Shown: positions 19,701 to 33,100 of the stretch, piece after piece
How positions within the stretch are numbered: the first letter of the stretch is position 1
Layout of the letters: every line of letters starts with the position of its first letter
DNA from: Diploscapter coronatus
Lineage: Eukaryota; Nematoda; Chromadorea; Rhabditida; Rhabditidae
Reading direction: 5' to 3'
DNA length: 64,000 bases
Assembly: GCA_964036155.1 (NCBI GenBank)
Contig: OZ038422.1
Span: forward strand, 57,931,201 to 57,995,200
Program-made: the position numbers and the translations under genes
Notes under the pieces: generated by a model
What the model was told of the DNA's origin: nothing
The model's input: only the letters and a program-made list of their open reading frames with translations
The model's database searches: none

Positions 19701-22700
19701 CTCTGTTCTGTCGATGTGCTGGCAATTCCAAGTCCAAGTGCCTCGAGGCCTCGTCTCGTCCCCGAAATAGTGGGAGTCAATGCACCTGTCTCTGCCGTCG
19801 AAGTGGATGGCTCGTCCCCGGTCTGCAAATGTAGCGCGGCCATCGAATAGGCCCCTGCACATTTGGCTGCCAAATGGGTGAACTCCTCTGAGGAGGGCTT
19901 GCCTGAAATGTGCTAATACACACTGCAATGGATGTTATCGAGAATGTGGAGTGGTTTTATTATTATTACTTGTTAAGTCAGAACGACTGTTATTCGAAAA
20001 AGTAAAAGATTGAAGTCTGTATGCCATTTATATAGAATTTTCTGACTCAGCAATAATTCCCTATCTTCGGCTTTAATACAAATATTAACGTCACTCTAAA
20101 GGGCAAACTCGACAATTGTTTTGAGGTAATTAGTTTGGTACATTATTAGCAACTATTTTATCACATCACTCAAATTCTCTAAGCGATTCAATTCGAAAAT
20201 CCCATTTGTTTTCAATTTTGACTGCCTTGCTTTCTTCATTCATTTTAGCAGCACCACTCAGTCACTCAGGATTGCAGTTGAGCGATTCAAATCCACGAAT
20301 GCACACAAGCTCGGGGCCATTTGCCATGAAAACTAACTGATCAATGACTCAAATATTGATTTGCATCATCATCATCATAAGCAATGGGAATTCATCGAAG
20401 TGCTCATCATTTCATATCATCAGAATCATGAATTTATTTACACGACAGAAATGAAGATATAGACACGCCACACACGACAATCGATGAATCGAGATGGACA
20501 TTATGGCTCGTGAGGAGGTAAATAACTGCATACATCTTGCAACTCTCCTCTTGTCGAGTCGACCCCCGGGAAATAGCATGAGCCGTGAAGAGACGGAAGA
20601 GATAACAAAGAAAGAGGAGATGGAAATAGCGAAGAGGCGGGGGTGCGTGCAAAAACGAACTGCCAAGAGAGTGCAATGTCTACCTCCTCACAAGCCATGA
20701 TATTGAAATCCGAAATAGCGAAATAAAAATGAGAATTAAGGATAGAGTGCTATTGCTCGACATAATTGTAAGTGATGAGTGAACGAATTACAAATTATGA
20801 TGCATGCTCACAACAATCAGGTACAGATAGAGATTATTGTATGTTGGAACTCCTAGAAATCCGACTAAATAGAAGAAAAATCATAATTTGGTGTGCGTAA
20901 TAATTTGCAACATATCGGATTTGCGAGAATTCATTCGTAAGTGATTGAGTTTGGTCGAAGAAAGAGCTCGGTATTTGAATGAGTAATGAAGGAATTGATT
21001 GATTCGATGTTAAAACAGAAGACGAAGAGAAATAGACGATGTTCGATGGGAGATCGAGAGAAACCCGCAGGCGGAAATCAGAGAAAAATCAGATAAAGAA
21101 GAAATACAAAAATAAAGTACAATTTGATTGGTGGAAGGAAGAACAGAACCGATGAAAATATGATGAATAGGTGGTCACTGTAATTGACAAACAACACCAA
21201 TTCTGCTTACTAAACGAACCATCAAATCATTAGAATCCAGTTATTTGATAAATTCAGCTAAATTGTATCTTTCCAAAGTGTTAGAATTGGACACATGAGT
21301 TGAACGATGTATGAATGAAAATGGCGTTTATCAGGGAACTATGGGGATTAGAACTGAAAAGGAGGGAAATGATCGCCTTTGAGTGGAGAATGGAAGGAAG
21401 AGCAGAATCGATGAGTCGGTCTTGAAGAACTGCACAGCAACTGCAGGGGGAAGGCACAATTCAGCACAGGGCAGTCTGGTCAGTAAACTGAAAACCAAAT
21501 AAGTGATAGGTTGAAAGGTCAGATAGTGGAGACTTCTATTAACTAATACTTTCATTCCAAACTTATCGTTATTTCCACGTTATTCTAGGTTTAGACAACT
21601 CGAATTCTCGTTATTGTATTCTCTTGTAAGAAATAGATCGAAGCGGATATTTAGTTGCTGATAAATAAATAGTTATAGAAAAATAATAGTAGCAAACATT
21701 TGACCTAGATAAATCGAAGATATTTTCCTCAGGCTATTTCCGAAGACAAAAATAACGAGAATTATATAATTCGTGTTGTCAGCCTAGCTCTATCACAAAA
21801 TAGATTCATGCCACACCACCTTCACTTCACGAACTGACTGAGTTCAATGTCAAAATACTCCATAACTTGTCGATTTGGAATGAGAATTGACAAAGAGAAC
21901 GTGGTCTTTCCCTTTCTGTATGGAATAGTCGGTTTGTACCAGTTGCAGAGGCAGCATTCAAATTGTCTGGTGTCTGTCTGACAGTCTCAGGCTCAGTTCC
22001 GTCTTCATCCGAGACCTCCTCAGTGCCTTCACCATCGGATTGCAGGTAGTCGAGCCATGTTTGGTGCACTACAAATCGAGTCAATTGTCACGTTGCATGC
22101 TCGTTTTCCCACCACTTCACACACAACAGCTATTCATTCCCCCATTCATATTCATTCATGCTTTGCTCAGCGGTTTTTTTTACTTTTTCAAAAACATGTT
22201 TAAAAATTTCCGCGCAGCTGCAAACCGTTTTATGGGATTTTCCAAATGAAGCGCCTTTACATTTGAACTAATCGAAACCGATTGAATTGAAGCGATTTTT
22301 AACGTGGCTTAGTAGTCGGATAGAAATGGTAATGTTAGCAGAAAAATGGACGATGTTAAGAAGTGAAGAATTAATTTCGAGTTAGATTGAGAAGTGACTT
22401 TGACAAATGACGAAATTGGGCATTAGGACGATATGATGATTTTGCTTAACTTGGGCTTTAGAAAATGTGAACTTTCAAGTGAATTGATCAACTCTTGAAA
22501 TAAATACGTTTCAACGACAACATTGAAACTGCAAAAAAGTGAACTCCTCGATGCTCTTGATGCGTTTTCAAATGACAATTCATAATCAAAAATGAGTTGC
22601 AGAAACAGGAAAACAGCCTCTCGAAGGACTGCTTTTCGTGCGCATTCAGACATTCAAATTGCGAGCGGATCATTGAATCATTGAAATGTGCACTGCAATC

Positions 22701-25700
22701 TGATTCAATATATCCAAGACTAGAAGGCAGAGTGATTGTGGCTGTGGCTGAGCAATGCTGCTATCTGTTCGCTGTTCTTATTATTCACGTACCTCGACTT
22801 TCAAACCGCATTTACTAATTAGCGCAATATTTGAGTAATTGTAGCAAATAACTAACTTGAAGGATATGTGAAGGAAAAGGTCCAATTCTCATCGACTCGC
22901 AGCTGCCTGCCCGTGATTCGAGCATAGAATTCGTAGGATTCCCTCGGAAAGAGATTCGTGTCGCCGAACGAGGTGATGATCGAACAGACGATCTGCGAGG
23001 CCAGCTTGAAGCGCTGCAGGTCCTCTACACGAGCCTGGAAATCGACCAATAAAGTAAATTTCTTTAGATAAATTATAAAATTTCCATATTTTTATAGTTA
23101 GCAGTAGTTGGAAATGGATTGGAATTAAATATTGTGCAAATGCCAGAATCGAACTCTTGGACTCATCCCTATAATCCATTATTGCAACTTCTATCATTTG
23201 ATGAAATTATTACGAACGATTTAATTTGGCATTTCTTGGATTAGTGAAAGAACCGATAAATAGAACGTATTTTTCTGTGTCTATAAGATTACATAAGATA
23301 AATGCAAGAGCATTGGAACAGAACACTTCAATTTTTGCTACTGAAATAATAGAAGTGGCATATCCCCGTATGTGGAAATATACCTACTTCTTCATTACTT
23401 TGGTAATAAAACAGCTGTTTTCATACTTTTGCACTGGAAAATCTCGGTACAAGTAGTGGGCTACTCTATCGGAACAGACTTCACAGATTAATCTCTCATA
23501 ATTCAAAGCACATGACGTAAATAATTCTCAAACAATTTAATTTCGAAAGAGAAATGCGATCTACATCTTTGAAGTAAGCGTAGGAAATTGGAAGCTCATA
23601 CTCTTATATGTCTATGATATTTAGTAACTTCAAAAGTTCGGAATAGAATTGTCGAAAGAGCAGGAAAAAATTTCAATGATTCGGCTAGGTAGATTCGCTA
23701 TTGGAATAATTTATTTTTTTATCGATAATCAAAACTTATGAAGTTCGCCTTATGTCTTTGATCAAAGAGTAAATTTAAGAATGGAATAAGCAGCTGGCTG
23801 GCTTACCGCTCGACCATCGTGAATGCAGGAGTGGAAGAGCGAGGGAGCGACGGAAATGGCAATTGCGTTGGGAGTCATCGTGGTCCCCATCGCGTCTGCC
23901 GAGTCGGCCACTGTCCGGAATGTGCCGAACAGCAGCACGAGCAGGTGCTGCGAGGGCACTGGCAGTGAACAGAATACCCTGCAAATAACAATCCATAAAT
24001 TATTTCCCTACTTTCATCAAATAACTCAAGTTATTTGGTTTTTCTAATTAGCTTAAACAATTTGAACTACTCCAACGGCTAAAATGGAAAATTTTATTTT
24101 GCATTTAACTCATTTATGATTATGGCGCAATAGTAACGTCCTACAAGGCTGGACAAAAGTTTTAAAATTGAAAATTTGAAGAAAAAAAACCGAAGGCGAT
24201 TTTACTTCAATTTAAAAAATCCGAAAGCGGAATACAAATTTTCTAAACCGAAACTCTTGTTCAGCCTTGATGTTTTATTTTCACTAAATACTCTAAAGAG
24301 AGAACGATGCAGCAAATATCTTCAACAATTCAGATCAAACTTTCCCCCCCTGCATATACTTATTTTATCTTTCATGGTTTACATGCAATCATTTCTAGTC
24401 TTTATTCTGATTCTCATTCAAGTTCTTTCTGCTGCAGCAATTACTTGTCTTTTCATGTGATGTGGATGAGAGTTATATAAAGCATGAATACGTCACAGAT
24501 CGCTATAAATAGAAAGATTAAAGAGAAGGAGTAAGTGGAGTAGAAAAAGAAAGAAAGAAGAATTAGACAAGGGGAAGAAGCAAGAAAGGAAGAGAGTAAT
24601 TCGTCGTCCCTCTGCATGCAGCCATGCAGCCTTCTTGCAGCATAATATGCTCCTTTCTTCTCACTGCACCTTTTCTCGAGGATCCAAAAATAGACGCTGT
24701 GTAACCAAAATAGCTTCTGCCTGCTTATATGGACAAATGCAGTCTCGAGAAAATTGCCATTCCGAATTTCTTGTAGAGAAATTGGAATCGGCTCCAAAAT
24801 ATGAAAATTCAAGTATCCATTCTCCTTCTTCCCCTTGAAAATTCGTGCATTTCGAATACCCCTCTTCTTCATCTCCATTCTGCAGGTCTGCCTGCATCCA
24901 GCCAAATGTCCTCCCATTCTCCTCTCAAATTCAAGACAAATTTACTCGGAGGAAGCAAAGAGAAGATTTGATTTGATTTCGAGATAAGAAGAAAGGCTGA
25001 TGGGAGATGTGGAAGATGAAAGGTGAACCACCACGTGGAGAGAGAGAGGATGGCACAGACACTCTTGAGTGAGCTGATATTGCAGTAATGAAGAATGAAG
25101 AATGAAGGGTAAAGGTAAGCAGATAGACAGACAGGTAAAGAGAAAGTGAATCCAATGTGATTTTATACCTGCGTCATCGATCTCTTACCAATATTTTCCA
25201 CGCCAACTTCCACACTTCCGAGTTTCGCCAAACCGCACGTTTGCAGTGGGATCGAACTCACGAGAGTCGCGCAAAAACTGCACTCAAATGACAGAAGCAT
25301 CGAGCAACATATCTACTCTACTCTGCCATTCAACCAGTCATCCATTCAATGCCAATGGAGTGTTCGTTCACAATGCCTCGCATCTCCCCACTTTTCTATG
25401 TTAGTCTCAATTCATCAGTCATTTTGGTGCTTGTAGAGGATCGACATCTCCCCGTTTATGCCTTGCAGTCAAATATTGTCCCCTTGGTACAGAGCTCGAG
25501 TAGCATTCAGTCAGGCAGGGCTATTTGTGTTCTACGTGATCATCCTTCAAATTGCTGGAAGAGGGCACGCACATAAAGGAGTAGGGAGGAAAGAAAACTG
25601 ATTGGACGAGCAATCGAGTGAATGGATTGACGTCAGCCAGGCAGAGGGGAGCGGTGCAGTAACAGAGCAGCAACATCTGTTTAATGATTAAAAGATAAGG

Positions 25701-28700
25701 ATGATGATAAGAGCTGATTTGATTTGGGAGGAGAATGATAAAGCTAATAGAAAAAGCGTTGTGCTGCACAGTCTCCCCCTCTTTCCTTCCCTTCTCTTAC
25801 TTTACCCGAGTTGAAGTTCTAGGTTCGAAAGCAATTCATCTAGTTCTTCTCGCAGACAAGAAGACATGGAAAGATGAATATATGCGTGGACACATACAGA
25901 GATGCAGACATATACACTCTACACTCGCACATTCTATAAAAAGAAGCCAGGCATAGAAAGAAGACATTTCTCATTTCATTCTCTATGCGATCCAATGCAA
26001 ATTCGCATAACTCATACTTCTCTCACACTGCTGCTTCTTTACATAGACATACATGCACAAGTTGAGCAGAAAGGGGAGATTCTTGGAATGAAATATGATG
26101 GAAAATTGATGGAGGATGGCAGAAAAAAAGCGCATAGCAGGAGCGCAACCAATTCAAATTGCCCTACAAATTCAGTCGTTGTAAGTAAAATTCATCCCTC
26201 CAGATCAAGCATTCAAGCAGCAGGCCTACTAAGTTTTAATTCGACTGGCTAATCCCCGCGATTCCTTGTCCTATCCCCTCTGGTGCTGCTCTGCTCTCCT
26301 TTAATACCACGTGTCTCCTCTTCTCTATTTCATCCCCATCCTCATTCACAAGAATCTGCTATTTCAGGCCTGCACAAATCCTCTCGCTGAGCTCGTGAAA
26401 CCCCAAATCCGAAACGCGAAAAAATCATTCAAGGATTAGAAAAAGGAGTAGAAGAAAAGAGCGATTTGTTCTAGACTCAACCTCTGCAAAAACGAAATCC
26501 GACTCATAAAAGTTCTATAGAAACTCTAAGAAAATAAAAGAAATGATAAAAATAGAGCTGGGACTTGCCTGTAGAAGACTTGTCGCTGTTTTTCGATATC
26601 CGAATTGTTGACTGCGTTGTTGAACAGGGACTGCTCGTTCTCGTGCCCGAAAATACCTCCGGGAAGTTTCGAGAGGAATTTCTGAAATATCAAAATAACA
26701 AGATGGAGAAAGAGTGAATTACCTTTATAACCGAGGCAGCCGTATAGACAGAGAAATTCGCAATGTTAACCAACCGGCCATGCTGCATTATCTGCGCCAA
26801 TTTACGCACCTGAACATTCAAAGTAAAACAAAAGGATTTTTTTTTTTAAATATTTTTCTATACCATTTTGAAACGGAAAACCCAAGAGTATTATTCATGC
26901 GAAAAATGAATAAAATCTTTCTTTGAATAAAATCACGGGTCTCGAAAAACAAGGCTGATTCATTTCCAATTTCACGCTGTACTTTTGTAACGGGAAAATC
27001 AGATTTAATTAATGCAATATCAAAAGCTGTGTACCTGCTGCTGATTGCCGGGTGCGCGCCAAATGTCCTTCTTGTAAGGACCTTCCTTGTTGACTTTGAG
27101 CAACAGCACGAGCAAAGTCGCGGGGATGTCGTGGGCAAATGCCTCTGAGATAGGCACACCAAATTTCACCCTGAAAATGAACACAATAAGTGTATAATAG
27201 CAATTGGGCTCATTAGAAATTGAAGCAAACTAAATGTTGAAAGGAAACTTTTCTTCTATACGATATAGAACCTGTTGCTCCTCGTATTCCGTACTCACTC
27301 ATTTATACATCAATCTCACTTTCTGCATAATTATGGAGTATTCCTGTAGAAAGCTGATATGGTATACGCATAGGTGTGGGTGCGGAATACAAGAGACCAT
27401 AAAAATTATAAAATGTGCAGATAAAAATCAAAATAAACTTGAAAGAATCAAGACAAATAACCTACTTCTCGAGTTTGCCGCGATAGCGGTGATGAACATC
27501 GTCTGAATTGCCGCATAGTACCATCCCATAACTGGCAACAGTCATTCCTCGTCGAAAAGGACTTGCTAAAATGACAAAATTGAGTTATCCTTGAAAGAGA
27601 TACAGGAGCGACTCACCAGAAGAAGTGTTAGCCGACAGAGAAGCGGCAGAGACAGAAGCGGTTGGGGCCGACGTGGAAGTGGAAGGGTCCGAGCTGGAGG
27701 AAGTCGAGTTGGAATTGGAAGCCGAGGGAGGCAGAGGCAGATGACGGTGTACAGGCAACACTGCGGCTGGAGATGCAGGGGCAGCAGTCAGAGTAGTCAG
27801 GAGCTCTGCTGGACGCGAGCAGCCACGCCCGAACTCCAACCGGTCAACTCCCGTCCCACTACTGAACGAGGCAGGATGATGTGAGTGAATGAATGAAAAG
27901 AAGAAGGACGACAAACCTCGCAGTGGATTTGTGTTGTGACTCGGCAAATACTACTTGTGGCTGTGATTCGAGGCAGAGGCTCGTGGAGGGAAGGACGCGC
28001 GGAAAGTTGTCGAGGGAACCGAGGGGTCGTCTGCAATTACAGACAATGCATTACGGTCAATGAGCATCTGAGTCAGACGCGGTTTTGATTTCAACACAAA
28101 ATCGAATAAAACATGTTTGCACTCTATCTTTCAAAATACAAGAGCATAGCAGCCCTTTGTATTTGTGGTCGATTCTTGAAACAAAAATTAGGTACGTTTA
28201 CAGATTTTATTAACGATCATTTGTCAATGACAAATACAAGTATCGGAGAGTTAGACAAGACCTACTTTCTTTAAGAGTAAATAATTAAAAGTACACAAAT
28301 TCAGTAAATTCTCTACCTGTATTGTACTTGATTCTGCTCGCTGCACTGAGCTGGCCACTTGGAGCTACTTGGAGAGTCGCCTGTCTGCTGTGGGTGCTGC
28401 GTTGTGCGGATGAAGGCGGACGTCGTGCCGACCTGGGCTCCAGAATTGGGATGAAAGTGCCTGATGTGAGGGGTACGAGAGATGGACTGCTGCCTGCCTG
28501 TGTACGGGGCAGAGATGTTGGGTCGGAACACAGACACAGGCTCGGCCCGTCTGTCCGAAGGTGTTACAAGTCTGAAAGGGTAGAGATTATTGGAATGAAT
28601 TCGATGGACAAATGATGAACGTACAGACGATAGCCGACGAGACGCGGCGAACGACGCGAGCAATTTTTGCGCTTGGACTTGGAACTGCGCACGAACCAGG

Positions 28701-28704
28701 GCAT
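16705..28704 (-). CDS. RhoGAP-domain protein, ARHGAP20-like domain type
   Basis: GTPase-activating protein for Rho-family GTPases, by domain. Exons in transcript order: 28704-28625, 28571-28317, 28030-27917, 27861-27617, 27565-27466, 27170-27035, 26809-26723, 26681-26569, 23978-23807, 23034-22857, 22068-21940, 19902-19562 (3' end uncertain, 19685 also possible), 18561-18490, 18075-17870, 17819-17703, 17521-17329, 17284-17102 and 16851-16705. That is about 950 residues. The RhoGAP domain spans roughly residues 265-440: FGVPISEAFAHDIP, KKDIWRAPGN with the arginine finger, SVYTAASVIKKFLSKLPGG and MTPNAIAISVAPSLFHSC. The flanks are Ser/Pro/Thr-rich, presumably disordered, with a basic C terminus. 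The intron 26568-23979 begins with GC. The start MPWFVRSSKSKRKN is chosen because no acceptor lies just upstream; further 5' exons cannot be excluded. Confidence 0.85.
18322..18375. repeat. Short imperfect inverted repeat in a RhoGAP intron
   Basis: GGGGTGTACGTAAATTTCGT at the left is mirrored by ACGAAATTTAATTTACATACACCCC-like sequence at the right, with an eight-base loop. An AT-only palindrome follows at about 18,387-18,417. Confidence 0.6.
20497..20703. repeat. Inverted-repeat element (about 210 bp) in a RhoGAP intron
   Basis: ATGGCTCGTGAGGAGGTA near 20,503 is matched on the other strand by ATGGCTTGTGAGGAGGTA near 20,697, and the match extends to about 30 bases in each arm with a few mismatches. 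The centre is GC-richer than the surrounding intron. It looks like a small non-autonomous element; no target duplication was identified. Confidence 0.55.
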
Positions 28705-30091
28705 TGGGAGGAAATGAGAACAGACAAATGAATCGCGAAATGAATGCCGCTACCCTCTCTTCAAATCTCTCCCCTCCCACATTCAAATGCCAATTTGTCA
28801 GAAACAAACGAAAAGTACAGTTCTTTCCTTGTACGGCTGGTTGTTTTGTTTGTTTTCTGACACAAATGAATCATTCCTATCTTTTCTTCGCGAAAACGCA
28901 GCTCCTAACACGCTTTTATTGTTGCGTTAGTTTTGCCAAAAGCAGCACTACATATAAACATTGCACGCAGAGAAGAAAAATAAAGGGGAAAACTGCAAAA
29001 AATAAACGATGAAAAATAGGGGAAATGGAGAAGAAATTGAAAGGGTATCGAATAAAATACAAATATGACAAGTGAAGAAATCGTAAAAAGGGTCGACCAT
29101 TTGCGGAATACTAAATAAAGCAAAGAAAGGAAGAAAAATCAATCGATAGAAGAGCGATTGGAACTGCATAGTGACGGCACAGAGCGAGAGAGAGAGAAAG
29201 GGGTACTATGCAAATGGGCTTGGGGCTAGGAATACGAATATGCCTATGCCTATGCCTATATATGGCTGAAGGGAGAGTAATTTGGAGTGTGGAGGGAGGA
29301 GGAAGAGGAAGAGGAATTCGAACAAAGCCTTGCACAACAAGGGTGCTTGCTCAAATTGGAGAGTATAGAGTGGGAGAGTCGTTATTATATTACGAGAGAA
29401 GAAGAAGAAGAGAAGGGAGGAAAATATAAAAAAAAAAAAAAAAAAAAATGTTTCAACCAACAGCAGTAGCAGAATTGTGTATGTATGGCTGGCGGCTATA
29501 GTCAAGTTGTCATTCGAGTAAGGAAAGGGAGAGGAGGGAAGCAAAAGCAAAGGCAAAAGGGGAATGTGCGCTACTGCAACAAGGCTGGGAAAGGGAAAGG
29601 GACCAGGCTGTGTTCGTTCCCCTGCTTTGGACTGCCGACTGAGGGCTAATATTGAGAGAAAGAAACAGAAACACACAAACACACGCGTATTACAAATGAG
29701 AAGAGATGGAGAGGGGATGAGAAAAAAAGAGAAGATGATATAAATAGAAATAGAAGAGACATACTGCCAAATCGATTAGCCGACACATAATTAATGAAGA
29801 AAGGAAGGAAGAGAGAGCAGAGATGGAGGAAGAATAGAAGACCCCCTTACAGCTTTACAGAACACAGAAACTGAATGGAAATGATAGGGATGATAAAGCA
29901 GTGTGGCAGAGTACTCTACTCTATTCTCTCTCTCTCTCTCTCCCTCTCTCTGTCTGTCTTTCTGTTGACATTGTCACTGATCCTCGGAATTAGGGACAAT
30001 GCAAAATGGAGAGATGAAACGGACGCAGGAAAGTTAAGATAAAACAAAAGCTGGCTGTTTGTTAAGATTAGGGATTGATCGAAGGATTTAC
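28705..30091. other. Non-coding stretch with simple repeats
   Basis: No supported exon was found. It holds an A-run at 29428-29448, three ATGCCT units near 29,235-29,255 and a CT-rich tract at 29924-29962. It is either the promoter region of the RhoGAP gene or intron of a longer minus-strand transcript. Confidence 0.5.
29924..29962 (+). repeat. CT-rich microsatellite
   Basis: A run of CT dinucleotides grading into CTGTCTGTC units. Confidence 0.85.
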
Positions 30092-30169
30092 CACCAACTC
30101 TATCAGAATCTGCTTCGCTTTTTGAATACAATTTTGTGTCAAGTTCCCATGCTCCATAAATTCATTGCC
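30092..30169 (-). CDS. Orphan 26-codon internal exon, product unknown
   Basis: On the minus strand a TTTTCACAG acceptor is followed by exactly 26 open codons (GNEFMEHGNLTQNCIQKAKQ and six more) and a GTAAAT donor. The two other frames are closed by stops, so the exon is phase 0 at both ends. The predicted segment is helical in character. It does not join the first RhoGAP exon in the model, since no acceptor precedes 28704 and the next exon needs phase 2. It could be an alternative upstream exon of that gene reached through an unseen exon, or part of another gene. The family was not recognised. Confidence 0.55.
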
Positions 30170-33100
30170 CTGTGAAAAGCAGACAAATTCGTTCAATTCA
30201 GCAAGTGAAAAGAATTCAAAGGTTGCAAAAGACTCGTAGTCAGAGAACTGCCAGACAGACACGGGAGAGTGGGAAATGTTTCCGAATCGAATCATAGTCG
30301 GTCGTCCCTCAAAGCAGTCCCCTGCCTGCCTGACTGCTGCTGCTCGATTTCCCCCCTTTCCTTCATATTTCCAAGAAAGGTAATCACAAAAGTTGAGTAA
30401 ATAGAAAGCGACCGAGCAACAGGACCACGGCCGTCGAGAATTACGATTAAGGAAACCATATATATTTGGGGAGAGAGAATGAGATAAAAAAAAGAACAGA
30501 GCACATGCAAAGAGAGAGAGAAAAACAATCCCTTCATGAGAAGGACAGATAGATTGATCGATTGAAGAAGGAGAAATCGATATGTACAGTCTAAAGATGC
30601 ATAATATCAATAGATGAAACGATTGAAAAAGAATAGTAAAAGGAGGGGTAACAATGGAAGAATAAAATCAGGAAAATGATGTAAAGTTTGTGTCGAGATT
30701 ACAAATTCCTGAAAATATTTGGAGACAAAGAGAAGTAAAAGTGCAAATGCTAGTGGGGCTTCTGATTGATTCCAAAAATAATCAATTTGATAAGAGCTGA
30801 CTGAATAATGAACAGCTGACAGAGAAACATGAAATGAATTAGTTTATGCTGAAACAGACAATTAGGCAATCAGACAATACCTCCCAGCTGTATGGCTAGA
30901 TTGAGTACAAAGGCAGAAGCTTGTAGATGTAGAAGAAGAAGAGGAAAAAAGAAGTCTGCAAGCATTATCCCAGAAAGAAGGACACGCCCCTTTTCATTCA
31001 TGAAAGGATGAATATATAGATAGAAGATAAAATAAATGCAACGGAGAATGCACTGAAATGTGCAACCCTTTCAGAAAGAGAAGGGGAGGGGCAGACAAGA
31101 AATCAAATAACACAACACGGAGAAGTTGCGAGGAGAACTGGAAAATCGTTGAGTTGCTGAGAAATCGACGATGTTTTGAATGAAGATGCAGGTGCAGAGG
31201 AATATGCAGGGGACAAGGGAGTAGTGACTGACAGAGTGCAGAATGGTTAGAGGACAGGGCCCATGGCTGGCAATTCACAATTCCACAATCTAAGTACCTG
31301 TCTCTTTGCAGCAACCATTTCATTCGAATGCCCATCTCTCATTCCACTGCTTACTACAACCAAACCAAACCAGCGCCAAGGTCAGTGGCGCTAATTTTTT
31401 CTTACATTCCCATTTTCATTCATTCTTTCGTCGGGTTGACTTTTATGGAAAAATTCGGTGATTCTCCTCGATAGTGCAACTGGTACGAAATGCGAGAATA
31501 AGTCGAGATGCAATTAAGGAGAGGGACTAATCAATCAGAGAATCGACGCAATCACTCAGTCACTACGAGATGGCGGCGAGAAATGCTTCGAGTTAGTTAC
31601 GGTCCTGTAAACAGGCAAGCATAATGCAGAAGGCAGAAAGTAACAGGTAGTGCCATTAACAGATTCACATCGAACAACGATTGATGAACCGGAAATCGAC
31701 GCAGCGCGAGGCGGGAAGTGGACGGACAAAAAATACGAAGAAACGGAGAAACACGCGAAGGACGAGAACGAAGTAACGTGAAAAGGCAGGTGGAGAGGAG
31801 AGGGAAGAATGAAATTCGCCAAACACGGACAGAGAGACAGAATTCGAAGAGAAGAAGAATGCACTCAAAATGAGGTAAGCAACGAATTGATTGATCGAGC
31901 TGTTTACGCATTAATTTGAAGAAGAAAAAACTTATGCAACATTTTGGACTCGAGACCTTAGATGAATATATCGCATTAATCTTTGAACAACGATGAAAAT
32001 AGACATTAGAAATTATGAAATGGCCTATTGTGATGGAAAAGATTTCGTAAAATAGAAGTCTAATGACGTAAATTTCGATACAATAGATGAATTGAATGCA
32101 CGATATGACGAGTTTGCTTACATTGGACAGGAAAGGGGAGAAGGAGAGATTGCCATAAAAGGGAGGGGGAGAAGCTCTGCTCGTGATGCAGAGATGCAGA
32201 GAAGGCAGGCAACATGACAAGAAGTGGAGGTGTGATTCAACGATATCGATTGCGAAACAGGAATACATCTGGGTAGTCCATCAATTTAGATGCCAAATTG
32301 GACGAAGGATGACGAAAAATTATCAATTTTCTATGACGAAAGTAAACAACGGTGAAAAATTTGTATCATTTGAAACATTTTTTTCCAAAAATAAAAAAGA
32401 ATAATGTAAAGAGGAAATCTATAAAATAAAAAACTAGATTATTTTAGCCAGAATGTTTTGATAGGATCTGATAAGAAAAATGACTTTTGCAAGTGATTAC
32501 TGAAATCAGAGTGGTCAAAGACGTAAAAAGTAGAGCGTCGCTGGGTCGGATTGATATGGAAAACAAGAGGCTCGGAGAAATGCAACTGATAAGTGGGTAG
32601 AGGAGGAGAAGCCAATTAGGCAAGAAATGACTGGGAACAATGCATGAGAAGGCAAAGGCAAGGAATTGTGAACTTCATAATTGAAGAATCGAGTCCATAG
32701 CAATAGAAATATTCCACATTCCTCAAAATAAACCGCCATTTTTAATTGAATAGAAGAAAATGACGTAAAAATCGAGATAAAATCGCTGTTTTCTGATCAT
32801 ATCATCTCGTGTCAAATGTTATATATGTACAAACTGAAAATCCTGTGGGGAAACTTGTTCGAGTGAATGATTAAAAGAATGAGAAATTAAGAGATGTTTT
32901 CGATGAATGGAGAATGGCGATGAATAAGGGGAATAAATAGAGGAATCTGGAAGAATTGACCGCGGTTCGAAGAAAAGTGAAAGCGGTCGTCAGGCTGGAA
33001 GGAGGCAGTCAGAAGAATGATTGAGACTGTGCCTGTGCCTCTCGACTTCATTTATTCTCCCCATTCTCATTCACCCCGTTCTTCTAGTTTTTTTCGTCGG

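Noticed and set aside
25200..25330. Possible tRNA on the minus strand, from a GAGTTCGATCCC T-arm-like string
   Set aside because: No matching acceptor stem, D-arm or anticodon arm could be placed upstream at the required distances.
29206..29682. Long minus-strand frame rich in Phe/Leu/Ser
   Set aside because: It is a translation of purine-rich simple sequence including an A-run; composition alone explains it.
31597..32268. 223-codon minus-strand open frame
   Set aside because: Pyrimidine-biased codons, no similarity, no flanking splice sites, and overlap with other equally long frames suggest chance in skewed DNA.
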